This document shows positions 10,858 to 20,760 of a stretch of DNA of 64,000 nucleotides, in pieces. Origin of the DNA: Portulaca oleracea (Eukaryota; Streptophyta; Magnoliopsida; Caryophyllales; Portulacaceae); contig CM055872.1 in the NCBI GenBank assembly GCA_029582165.1, positions 27,822,243-27,886,242 on the forward strand, read 5' to 3'. The notes beneath the pieces were generated by a model. That model had not been told where the DNA came from. It was given only the letters and a program-made list of their open reading frames with translations, and searched no databases. The first letter of the stretch is position 1. Every line of letters starts with the position of its first letter. The position numbers and the translations under genes were made by a program.

Positions 10858-11047
10858 CATCGCCTACCAAAGGCATCAAGAACATCGCCTACCAAAGGCA
10901 TAAATAACATTGCCTACCAAAGGCATCAAGAACATCGCCTACCAAAGGCATAAACATCGCCTACCAAAGGCATCAAGAACATCGCCTACCAAAGGCATAA
11001 ACATCGCCTACCAAAGGCATCAAGAACATCGCCTACCAAAGGCATCA
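10858..11047. repeat. Tandem array CATCGCCTACCAAAGGCAT (left LTR)
   Basis: About eight copies of a 22-25-bp unit whose core CGCCTACCAAAGGCAT alternates between TCAAGAA and AAA spacers. GCCT and AGGC in each unit allow a small hairpin. The array is within the LTR and is shared with the other LTR. Confidence 0.9.
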
Positions 11048-13257
11048 AAATACTATCCTATATCAGGGAAGGAAGCCCTGATCTCCTGGTCCATAACCCT
11101 GCAGGTTGTTACACCTGCACAACAGGTTATCCCCCGAAACCCGCTTAACGTTTCCACTTGAATTATTTAAACAATATTCAAACTCGACTCACAACTCTCA
11201 AGTCAAACCATCCCAAGTTAACAAAACCATTAACAAAACTTTGAATAAAAGACCATCCAATTTCTCAACTCAAATAAACCAAGACCACAAACGAATCAAA
11301 AAGATTATCAAAACAGATGGTCGTATTTCCACAAAAGTCCCCTTTCGGGATGCAATTCTCAAAATAGATTATAAAACATCAAAACACATTTAAAGAGCAT
11401 CCCGGTGGGGATTAGAGCATAGACAATTACCTGATATACTTCACAGCACAACAAAAGAAGAACACACTTGAGCTCATTAACGTCTCGCACTAACTCGGGC
11501 CTAGAATAAAAATAATTATCTAATCAAAACGCATTCTAACGAAGTTAGAATTATCTATTAACTACCTAACCCATCCCCTAGGAACACTTAGGTTCCTAAA
11601 ATTTACGAATTTACACTTAACATCTCTAAGATAACACATAACATGATCACACATTAATTTCACTCAACAATTCTTTATAAATAAACGCAAACAGAGGACA
11701 GATTATAACATTCACATAAAACGGGTCACAACTCGACTTCCCGACATCCTATGGGGCTGGTTCTGGACTTTTCGGAAACCTCGGGATGTCTACTAAAACT
11801 TCTATGTTGATGTTTAAGCCCAACTCAGTCCCGAAGGACCTCAAAAACACCCGTCTTTCCCATTGGTCCAGATCTGACAGGTTCCGGTAAAACGGTTATA
11901 ACTCGGGCTATACAAATCAAACGTTCGATCCGTAAAATTCCTAAGGTTCCTAACATCTAAGGGAACCTCCAGTTCAAAGGGTTTGATCAAAAGGTAACTA
12001 CACTAGCCGTGGCAACCCGATCTTTAGACACTAACAAAACTGTCCCGTTAACGGTAATCAATTAATTTGTTATTTCGGTTCTAACTTTTACCAAACGGTC
12101 TCGGGGTTCTAATTTGGACTCGAAACAGTAGCTAGGGTCTAAGATATAAAGCCCAACCTAACTTAGGTCCAACAATTAAACTTGTAGAAGTAAACTTAAT
12201 TTAGAAAAACATGAAAGACCCTTTAATAACTTTAATAAAACCTAAGGTCATAATAGAAATAAAAATTACTTAACACATAAATTACTTGACCAAGATTTTA
12301 AAGATTAAAGCATGGATTATTTACAAATAAGTTATAACAAGAGGAAATAATCAAGGATTAAGAATTAATAATCAAGAATCGAATTTAAAGAACATGTGAA
12401 TATTTAACTAACGATTCAAGAATTTCAAGAACTACTAAAGGTGGTTAACATGTGGGTTTCTTTAATCAAGATTCGGAAAAAGACTTAAAGAATATGTAAA
12501 TAATTATAAAGAACATATAAACATTTAACTTCTAATCAAGAATCCTAAACAAAACTAATTTCTTTTAACCAAGATTAACTCAAGAACCAAGAACTAATAA
12601 ACATAAACTCAACCTAACTTATTTAGGCAAAATTAAACATGAATTACACAAGAAAGAACCCTACGAAATAAAAGAACATAATATTTAACTTAATGAAACA
12701 AGAAACCTAACTAATTTACAAGAATCAAGAAGACTTAGGTTTTCATGTACAAGAACCATAAAGAACTTAGTAACATTAAACTACTAATCAAGAACCTAAG
12801 GTTTTAATAACAAGAAATCAACCTAATTCATGTAATAAACTTAACAAGATTTATTCCTAGGGAACAATAAAGGGCTTAACGATTAAACAACTAAACATTC
12901 AAGAATTTAACCTAAGTAATAAATTTCCAAATTCGTACATACAACAATATTGTGGTCTAACGATTTATGTAAAGAAAATAAAGAACATTAAAGAATCACT
13001 TTCAAACCTAATAATCAACTATTACAACCTAAATCTAATTACAATTTATTACATAAAATTACACATATCAAGTAAACAATTTACACATAACAATTAGGAA
13101 AAATTACACATAATTACAACAAGAAAATAATTACAATTAATTTCTCCTAATTACAAAAATTACAGAAATTAATAACAATAATAATACAAATATATAAATC
13201 AGATTATTTACTATTAAAACAAGAAAATAAAAGAAAAAGAAAAAGAAAGAAAAGAAT

Positions 13258-13302
13258 CAGATTAGGGTTAGGGCAGATTAGGGTTAGGGTTAGAGTTAGG
13301 GT
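13258..13302. repeat. Telomere-like TTAGGG-rich tract in the left LTR
   Basis: GATTAGGGTTAGGG is followed by ATTAGGGTTAGGGTTAG. On the transcribed minus strand this is AACCCTAA-rich, as often seen in plant leaders. It is degenerate and also present in the other LTR (22968-23007), so it is part of the element, not an interstitial telomere. Confidence 0.8.
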
Positions 13303-13782
13303 TTTTACGCAGGTGTTTCTCGGCGGTTCTGGGCAACGGTCGGCAGGAGGCGGTGCGACAGTCGAGGCGGCGACGAGGGGCGGCGTCGGAAGGTGGTTGT
13401 CGGACGGTCAGGGGCAGCGACGAGGGCGGCGTTCGACGTTGGTTTCTCGAGCAGCAGCAGCGGCAGGTTCGAGGGCCTTTTCTTCGACGGGGGCGGCGCT
13501 GGCGACGTCGGGGCGGCAGTGCGAGGGTCGCCTGGGGATGAGGCAGCGACGGCGACGCTGGTGGCAATGGTGGTGGCGCCTGGTGGTCGTCCGAGTGCGA
13601 AGGAACGGACGAAAAGAAAAGAGAGAGAGAAAGAGGAAGGAGAGAAAGAGAGGGGTGGACGTTGGTGGTTGCCGTGGTGGCTAGAAGCGGCGATCTTTGG
13701 TCGAGAGAGAGCAGGGAGGGAGAGAGAGAGAGCTAGGGTTTTAGGGTTTAGAGAGTTTAGGGTTTTGAGGGGAAAAAGAGGG

Positions 13783-13789
13783 TTTTATA
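13783..13789 (-). promoter_or_regulatory. TATA box of the left LTR
   Basis: On minus the sequence GTATAAAACCC lies about 350 bases from the LTR start at 14137. It is followed by a CT-rich, AACCCTAA-rich leader, a typical plant Pol II start context. This would make U3 about 0.37 kb and R plus U5 about 3.4 kb. The start site itself is inferred. Confidence 0.6.
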
Positions 13790-14137
13790 CTACCCACTTA
13801 ATTAGGCCCAATTAACTAATCTAATCTAATCCTAATCCAACCCATTTAACAATTAAAAACTGATTTTTTTTAAAAAACCTAATAATTCTAATAATAGTAA
13901 TAATAATATTAACACTAATAATCATATAATCACATAGCAAATAATATTCACGTAATTATTCACATAATAATATTAACCAGCGGAAATTACTATTCTACCC
14001 TTGTTAGCCCCTCAACGGTCCTACGAGCTCAAGCGTTAACATAAATAAACACAAACGAATAATAATAAATAACGAAGTCAAACCTAACTTACTAACGACG
14101 TCACGGTCAACATCGTTGGATTTTTCGGGGTTTTACA

Positions 14138-14290
14138 TCATTACCTTCTTAAAAGAAGTTTCGTCCTCGAAACTTAAACTTAAACTTAACCCTAACGGTC
14201 CTGTAAGGAAAACTAACGGTTTCATTCCTCCTAAAACTCGAGGTTTTACATCATTACCTTCTTAAAAGAAGTTTCGTCCCCGAAACTTGA
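14138..14290 (-). other. Polypurine-tract zone, duplicated
   Basis: Next to the 3' LTR the minus strand reads AAGAAGGTAATGA then TGTAAAACC. A second copy of the same stretch, GTTTTACATCATTACCTTCT plus AAAAGAAGTTTCGTCC on plus, occurs at 14242-14281, about 110 bases further in. Purine-rich sequence at this spot primes plus-strand synthesis in LTR elements. The inner copy includes the first bases of the LTR edge, so it appears to be a local duplication of the tract and LTR boundary. Confidence 0.65.
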
Positions 14291-14296
14291 CGCGCC

Positions 14297-15354
14297 TTAG
14301 GCTTGGAACAAGTGAGGGTACTTCTTCCTCATCTCGTCTTCTGTTACCCAGGTTGCTTCTGTTGTAGTATGGTTTGCCCACCGTACCTTTACCAAAGGAA
14401 CTACTTTCCTCCTAAGCTGCTTTTCTCTACGGTCCAATATTTCTAGCGGCTGCTCTTCATAGCTCAGATCTTCTTGCAGCTGAAGCGGCTCGGGATCAAT
14501 CACATGGGTCGGGTCCGGAACATATTTCCTGAGTTGTGACACATGGAAGACATTGTGCACTCTGGGGAGTTTTCCCGGCAGTTGTAACTTGTATGCGACT
14601 TCCCCGATGCGTTCCAAAATTGGGTATGGCCCGATAAACCTTGGTGTCAACTTCCCCGACTGGTCGAATCTCATAACTCCCTTTGTAGGTGAGACCCGCA
14701 AAAACACGTATTCCCCTACTTCAAACTCTAGAGGTCTTCTCCTTTTGTCAGCATAACTCTTTTGTCGACTTTGTGCTGCCTTCATCTTGTCTTGAATGAT
14801 TCGAACCTTCTGAGTAGTGGCTTGTATTAGGTCCGGTCCAATCGTTAGAGCTTCATCGATGTCCTGCCAACATAGGGGAGTTCTACATCTCCTTCCATAC
14901 AAGGCTTCGAAGAGTGACATCCCTATACTAGCATGGTAACTGTTGTTGTACGAGAACTCAATGAGAGTCAACTCGTCATCCCACGAGTCCTTGAAATCTA
15001 AAGCGCATGCTCGCAGCATATCTTCGAGGGTTTGGATGGTCCTCTCTGTCTGTCCATCTGTAGCTGGGTGAAAAGCGGTGCTGAACTTGAGCTTTGTGCC
15101 AAACGCCTCTTGTAACTTTTTCCAAAACCCGATCAAATCGTGTCTCTGCGAGACTATAGAACTGGTACTCCGTGTAACCTTACAATCACACTTACATAGG
15201 ATTGAGCTAGCTGATCTAGGTACCAATTGTTGGCGATGGCTAGGAAATGAGATGACTTTGTCAATCGATCTACAATCACCCATATTGCATTGTGTTTCCT
15301 TTGGTCCTTGGTAGTCCTATCACAAAATCCATTGATATCGAATCCCATTTCCAC
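14297..15354 (-). pseudogene. Integrase catalytic core to chromodomain-like C-terminus
   Basis: An open minus frame gives the second half of integrase. AFHPATDGQTERTIQTLEDM carries the expected catalytic-core Glu helix, followed by FSYNNSYHASIGMSLFEALYG, a GPY-like module (PRFIGPYPILERIGEVAYKL), and a tail with VRWANHTTTEATWVTEDEM and YPHLF. The tail matches the plant chromovirus chromodomain-like end, which in this group is thought to steer integration to marked chromatin. The frame joining it to the first half (ends 15276) is shifted near 15280 and again near 15160, so the D-D-E core is split. Product: integrase, non-functional in this copy. Confidence 0.9.
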
Positions 15355-16403
15355 TCGGGGACGCCTAACGGCGCAGTCCTACGTCGTTGATGCTCTGCCT
15401 TAACTCGCTGGCATGTAAGGCACTTTGCCACAAAGTCTGCCACTTCTTGTTTCATATTACTCCACCAGAACATCTGTTTAAGATCTTTGTACAACTTATT
15501 TCCCCCTGGATGCACTGAATATGGCGTATTGTGTCCCTCTTCTAGAATCCTCCTTTTCAGCTCCTCCATATTGGGTACACAGATGCGGTTATGAAACCAT
15601 AATGTACCGTCTTCGTGAATCACAAAACCAGGGGCTTTCCCTTGCAACACTTCTTCCCGTATCTTGACAAGCTGTAAGTCCATTTCTTGGGTTCTCTTGA
15701 TCTCCTCCATTAGAATAGGTTGTAATTCCATGGCATTCAATACAGCTTTCCTCCCAGGTGTTACCACATTAATCTCCAATCTCCTAAACTCCTCGCACAA
15801 CTCGTGCGGCATTGTCATCAAGTGGTTTATAGCAGGATACGGTCTTCTACTCAGGACATCAGCCACTACATTCGCTTTTCCGGGATGATATTGGAAATTC
15901 ACATCGTAATCCTTTAGAAACTCTAACCATCTTGTCTGCCTAAGGTTGAGCTCCTTCTGTGTGAAAAGATACTTCAAACTCTGATGGTCTGTGAATATCT
16001 CGCAGTGTACTCCATAAAGATAATGCCTCCAAATCTTAAGCGCAAAAACCATCACGCTAACCTGTGTCATGAGTGGGGTAATTCTTCTCATGCCTTCATT
16101 TGCACGGATGCATATGCGATCACCTTCCCTTCCTGCATGAGCACACAACCCAATCCACATGTGATGCGTCATCAGAGATGACAAAACCTTCGCTCCTCGA
16201 GGTAAAGCAAGAATAGGGGTCGAGGTAAGTCTCTTCTTCAGCTCCTGGAATGCTTGCTCACATTTTTCCGACCATGCGAACTTTATTGACTTCCGAGTCA
16301 AATTGGTTAACGGGGTGGCGATTTTCGAGAAATATTGCACGAACTTCCTATAATACCGCCAAACCCGTAAAACTCCTAACTCCGCGCATTCTTCTGTCGC
16401 CAC
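15276..16403 (-). pseudogene. RT thumb, RNase H and integrase zinc-binding region
   Basis: In order: RRFVQ-like YRKFVQYFSKIATPLTNLT (RT C-terminus), FTDHQSLKYLFTQKELNLRQ and RRWLEF-like TRWLEFLKDYDVNFQYHPGK (RNase H region, with ADVLSRR), then an HHCC zinc finger (HPGGNKLYKDLKQMFWW, CLTCQRVKAEHQ), then WDSISMDFVIGLP carrying the first integrase Asp. RNase H degrades the RNA template and the zinc finger multimerises integrase. A damaged patch near residues 80-105 has lost the usual DAS(Y/H) region of RNase H. The reading frame then shifts into the next segment. Confidence 0.9.
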
Positions 16404-16559
16404 TTAGTGATGGCCTCCACCTTTGAGGGTCTATCGCCACTCCTTCCTTAGACACCACATGTCCTAAGAACGCTACTTGTTCCAACCAAAACTCACACTT
16501 CTTAAGCTTCGTGATAGAGCTTGTTGCTCCGTAGAGTCGCCAATACTTCTCTCGGATGA

Positions 16560-17333
16560 TTCGCATGCTCCTCTCGTGTTCCCGAGTATACCAATATGTC
16601 GTCGATGAACACCACTACAAACTTATCCAGAACGGCTCAACACTGCTCATCAAATCCATGAAGGCGGTGGGGCATTTGTAAGCCCAAAAGGCATTACCAC
16701 GAACTCATAATGACCATATCGAGTTCGGAATGCGGTTTTAGAGATATCTTCCTCGCGACCAGAATCGTGATAACCTGACCTCAGGTCTATCTTAGAAAAC
16801 GTCGTCGCTCCCCGCAACTGGTCGAAAAGATCATCAATACGAGGTAGAGGGTAGCGATTTTTGACGGTAATCTTGTTCAACTCTCGGTAATCGATGCACA
16901 ACCTCATGCTACCATCCTTCTTCTTCACGAACAGTACAGGTGCTCCCCATGGTGACGTGTCGGGTCGTATATATCCCTTTTCTAGCAGCTCGTCCAGCTG
17001 AGTCTTCAACTCCTTAAGCTCTGCGGGCGCCATGCGATATGGGGCTTTTGAAACAGGTGCGACCCCGGGCTCCAAATCGATGCAGAAATCTACCTCCCTG
17101 ATTGGAGGCAAACCCGGAATCTCCTCTGGAAACACATCAGGATACTCCCGCACTACCGGGATATTCTCCATCGTAGGCTCCTCCGCCTTGGTGTCGATTA
17201 CGTTGCATAGAAACCCTTCACAACCTTGGCCTAACAACTTTTTAGCCTTGAGAGCAGAGATGATCCGTACACTATGAAGGTGCCTATCACTCCAATGCAC
17301 TACCTTCTTTCCGTTTGGTCCCATTAAGGTCAC
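16560..17333 (-). pseudogene. Reverse transcriptase
   Basis: The frame from 17333 gives [20 protein letters not shown], a [20 protein letters not shown] block, [20 protein letters not shown] and [11 protein letters not shown] (first catalytic Asp). It then gives [20 protein letters not shown]. After NAP the frame is broken. The polymerase box FIDD reads in another frame at 16598-16609 within [12 protein letters not shown]. The Ty3/gypsy order and spacing are normal. The frameshift and a second stop-rich patch (16410-16560) separate palm from thumb, so no full-length RT can be made. Confidence 0.92.
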
Positions 17334-17371
17334 CTTTTGCTTATAACAATCTATCTGGGCTCTATATTTTG

Positions 17372-17608
17372 CTAACTACCCATCCCCAAAATAACGTCGA
17401 ACTCCATTAGGTCAAACATATAAAGGTCAGCCTCAAACTCCTGTCCTGCTATCACTATAGGGCATCCACCATATAACTCTCCACAACTAATGGTATCCCC
17501 GGTAGGTAGGGCTACCGACATAGGATTACTATTCTCCGAGGGTTTCATCTTAGCCTTCTCTACTATAGCTCGTCCAACAAAAGAATGACTAGCACCAGAA
17601 TCAAACAA
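17372..17608 (-). pseudogene. Aspartic protease (retropepsin-like)
   Basis: FDSGASHSFVG holds the D-S-G catalytic triad and is followed by a typical ADLYMFDLMEFDVILGM. The frame stops at TAG where the family has Trp (GMDW-LAKY). The sequence after the stop continues correctly as [15 protein letters not shown], so this is a single nonsense change. In retrotransposons this domain cuts the polyprotein into mature parts. Confidence 0.88.
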
Positions 17609-17929
17609 AACAGATATAGTGTAGAGGAGAGAGAAGGTACCGTCACAACGCTCGCTTCATTCTCACCTCTTCTTTCCTCATTACGTATACTCGTCCTCCT
17701 CCGTTCTGCGGCGGTTGTTGTCATGACGAGGCGGTTTGTGGCCTCCTGCTATTCTGATTTCCACCTGTTCCACTTTGGTTTTTCTGTTGTGGAGTTTGGT
17801 TCCCATTATTGCCTCCCCTGTTTTGATATGTTGTCTCATGGACTCTCCAATTCCATTGTTCCCATTATTTCGCTACTTCCATTGTTCTCCACTTCGCCCG
17901 TCGGGCCGAGGGCACCGACGCACTGATGT

Positions 17930-18898
17930 TGGAAACTCCCGCAGATTGAAACATCCTCCTCGCACGCTCCTTACTATACAATCCCGGATAATGGCACAGT
18001 CGACCACAAACCTTGCAGATTGGAGTATTCGACGGCCTACGCCCAAGACCGATTTCCGCCGGTTGCTAGGCGGAACCTCTTCTCCCGAAAATGTTGAGGT
18101 GGGTCGCCGGGGTGGTTCTTTCCTCTTTGCCCTTGTATGCCTAATCGCTGCTCCATGTCATGCATCACCCTTTCTACAGTGAGGGCAACGTTCAGCATAT
18201 TCTGGTAAGACATGAACTCCCGTGATGACATGCGATCCTGAATCTTGCAATTCAATCCATCCCAGAAGCGGTCCATCCTTAGCTGCTTTGTGGCTACCAG
18301 AGCGGATGCAAATCGAGATAGCTCGGTGAACTTTGTAGAGTAGGCAAGCACGCTAGTTTCCCCTTGACGCAGATTCATGAACTCCTTTTCTTTCGCCTTC
18401 TGGAGAGAAATTGGGTAAAAGCGATCCTTTAGCACCACCTTAAAGTGGTTCCAGTCGAAACCCGGTTCAGTTCTGATTTCCTTCACACTGATCCACCACA
18501 AATCGGCCTCCTCCTTCAGGTGGTAAGCAGCAAAATCCACCCTTAACTCCTCGTAGACGGGTGGTGTCAAAATCTTCTCAATTTCCCTAACCCAATCTTC
18601 AAAGACTTTGGGGTCACTACCCTGTAAGTGGGCGGTTGAAGCGTTGAACCTTTGGAGAAGAGCGGAGGGTCATCTTCCCTCCCTCCTCCTTGTCGATCCA
18701 CCACTTTCCTCGAGGTCCTCGTGCTTGCCGAGCATCTCAATCATTAGCATGCTAGCAAGTCGTTCCCGCTGTTGCATTTCGACTCAGTATCAAATGAGCC
18801 AGCGTTGGCGCAGATTGCGCTTGAGGGCGCTGTTCGGTCACAGCTGGTGTACGCTCCCGAGTACCATGGTTAGGTTGAGTACCGTTCGCGTCCGACAT
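17930..18898 (-). pseudogene. gag (capsid and zinc knuckle)
   Basis: A likely start, MSDANGTQPNHGTRERTP, begins at 18898. The frame shifts near 18765 and 18680. The conserved capsid section then reads FAAYHLKEEADLWWISVKE, followed by FKVVLKDRFYPISLQKAKEK, EFMNLRQGE-(x)-VLAY and FTELSRFA. This is the retrotransposon gag domain. Further on, CKVCGRLCHYPGLYSKE is a CCHC knuckle whose last Cys is Tyr. Gag packages element RNA in virus-like particles. Several frame breaks make it non-functional. Confidence 0.88.
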
Positions 18899-18899
18899 C

Positions 18900-19236
18900 C
18901 TGATTCAAAGGGTCGATTTAGTCTACTTAAAGGGTTTCCAATCCATAGTCTCAACATCATACTAAAGGTAGCTACTTGGTCCGGTCTTCTCATAGGGTGC
19001 TAAACAATACGAAAACGTAATTCTATTTCACCAAGTAATTTCTTATGTCAACAGTTTATTTCATGAATTCTCATCACATTTTGCAAGGTCACAAAACAAT
19101 ATTTCTATATACCAATGTAATCATGTACAATATTTCCAAAAGAACAACAAGTCAATATTCAGATTATACCACAGTTTAACAAAAATATCAACATAACAAC
19201 TATACACCAACACTCAACACATAGTAGCCATCCCAC
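18900..19236. other. Non-coding leader between the extra ORF and gag
   Basis: AT-rich sequence with no reading frame or recognised site, within the chromovirus internal region. Confidence 0.4.
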
Positions 19237-19899
19237 TCAGATGATTCTCCTGCATCGAGGGTTCTTCCTCGCTGAGACTGGAGTCCACTCAGGATCACTC
19301 GTCTCATTCCCCCAGCCCTCCTCGGGGTCTTCTCCTGTTTCCCGGTCCACCTCATCCTGCTCCTCGGGTGGAATATCATGCTCGGGCTCAACGGCGGGTG
19401 CAGCCGTGACCCCAGAGGTTACCTCGGGCTCGGGATCCTGGGCGTCGTCCTCCGTGGGATCCTCCTCCGTATCTTCTTCAGGGTCATCCTCATGATCCTC
19501 AGCTGGTGCAGGAGCTGGATTCACTTGAACCCTCTCTACTCGGCGCATCCCAATCCGGGCGATCCTAGAAAAGACTCCCGGGATTCGGTACTCCGACTCC
19601 ACCCGGTACCTCTGACACCAACAGCACGAGTGTGGGTACCTCTCCTCCGGAAGCAGGGGCGGCAGCAATGACAGTACAGTATGGCCCCACCAGGGATCGT
19701 CTCGCAAGGTGAGCAGGAAAGCGTTAGCCTGGGCTTCCTCGTTGTCACGCAAGCAGGAGTTCGGGACATCCTTGGTGTATCATTCGATCTCCTCATAAAA
19801 ATTCAGCATGTGGGTTCCCAAATACCCACCAGGAGGAATGGGTGTGTAACGGTGAAAGCACGGCGTGGGGTGCTGGTGACAGTGTGTGCGTTGTGCCAT
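19237..19899 (-). pseudogene. Extra ORF between primer site and gag (acidic C-terminus, unknown)
   Basis: From ATG at 19899 the frame reads MAQRTHCHQHPTPCFHRYTP and PPGGYLGTHMLNFYEEIE. An in-frame TGA follows where Trp would fit, then YTKDVPNSCLRDNEEAQANA, LLTLRDDPWWGHTVLSLLPP, an RYRVESEYRIPGVFSRIARI block and a Glu/Asp/Pro-rich tail to 19237. The total is about 221 codons with one stop. It is in sense orientation and lies in the leader upstream of gag. I do not recognise the domain. The long open frame through mixed composition, with only one nonsense change, suggests it was coding in the ancestor. A GC-rich leader open by chance is the alternative. Confidence 0.45.
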
Positions 19900-20074
19900 C
19901 CTACAAGGTTAGAACGCATTACACATAAAATACTGATGATATAATCAAAATGAAATATTTAGGGAAAGCATGGAACCATTTTCCCCCCATCCTACGCTCA
20001 TCACTCCGAACTTAGCTTCCTAGGATCCATCTAAACCTAAAGGACTCTGAGGAGCTACTAGGTCGCAACCCAGA

Positions 20075-20086
20075 GCTCTGATACCA
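20075..20086 (-). other. Primer-binding site for initiator tRNA-Met
   Basis: On minus, TGGTATCAGAGC begins three bases after the LTR end at 20090. This 12-mer is the complement of the 3' end of plant tRNA-iMet, the standard primer for gypsy and copia elements. It fixes the element's orientation. Confidence 0.93.
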
Positions 20087-20571
20087 TTCTGTAACGCCCC
20101 GAAAATTCAATTATAGAAAGTCAAAGTCAAACTAACGTTAACAGACAAAACTTAGCGGAAGACTTCAAATTTAGTTTGGGCGTCACTGCCGTATCCCCGA
20201 AGGAATACAAGGCGAGAAAGGAAAACACAACTGTCTGCTAACGGCAACTACTAACAACTCAACAAACTTTAAGAATTCATAACGAAAACAAAATAAAAGG
20301 TTCAAGGACTTCTAGACTCGTCGTCCTCACTTCTAACTCCCGTCCCCAGCATTTAGATCTTCACCTGAAATCAAAACATTTCAGAAAATGAGGGGGAAAT
20401 CTCAATAATGTCTACCCCTAACGCTTAAAACAGTTTAAGTTCATTTCAATTCATTTTGGGGAGAGGGATCAAATCAAACGTTTTACAAACCTTTAACCCT
20501 TAATCGCTTTTCCTCAACCCATCCAATCCATATTTTAATTTGCGGGCGGGATACCAAATCCCTTAAAGTAA

Positions 20572-20760
20572 CATCGCCTACCAAAGGCATCAAGAACATC
20601 GCCTACCAAAGGCATAAATAACATTGCCTACCAAAGGCATCAAGAACATCGCCTACCAAAGGCATAAACATCGCCTACCAAAGGCATCAAGAACATCGCC
20701 TACCAAAGGCATAAACATCGCCTACCAAAGGCATCAAGAACATCGCCTACCAAAGGCATC
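20572..20760. repeat. Tandem array CATCGCCTACCAAAGGCAT (right LTR)
   Basis: The same number and order of units as in the left LTR, so the array predates insertion of this copy. Confidence 0.9.

Larger units (their letters stand above)
10378..14137 (-). repeat. LTR of the chromovirus (3' LTR in element orientation)
   Basis: It begins TGTAACGCCCCGAAAATTC and ends CGGGGTTTTACA, giving TG...CA ends and near-palindromic termini. The length is 3760 bases. It is nearly identical to 20090-23860 except at 11064-11140 and 13310-13690. It contains a GCCTACCAAAGGCAT repeat array, a long AT-rich section (11.4-13.25 kb), telomere-like repeats and a GC-rich zone upstream of a TATA box on minus. Confidence 0.95.

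Noticed and set aside
10858..11047. CRISPR-like array of near-identical 16-base repeats
   Set aside because: The spacers are themselves repeated, the array is in an LTR and the genome is a plant.
13258..13302. Interstitial telomere
   Set aside because: The repeat is degenerate and present in both LTRs at the same place, so it belongs to the retrotransposon.
13313..13815. Overlapping open frames on both strands in the LTR (Arg/Gly/Pro rich)
   Set aside because: They come from GC-rich LTR sequence. All frames are open by composition, and the matching part of the other LTR breaks them.
19241..19671. Plus-strand ORFs over the chromovirus leader
   Set aside because: Antisense to the minus-strand leader ORF; they are Ser/Gly-rich mirrors of its acidic tail.
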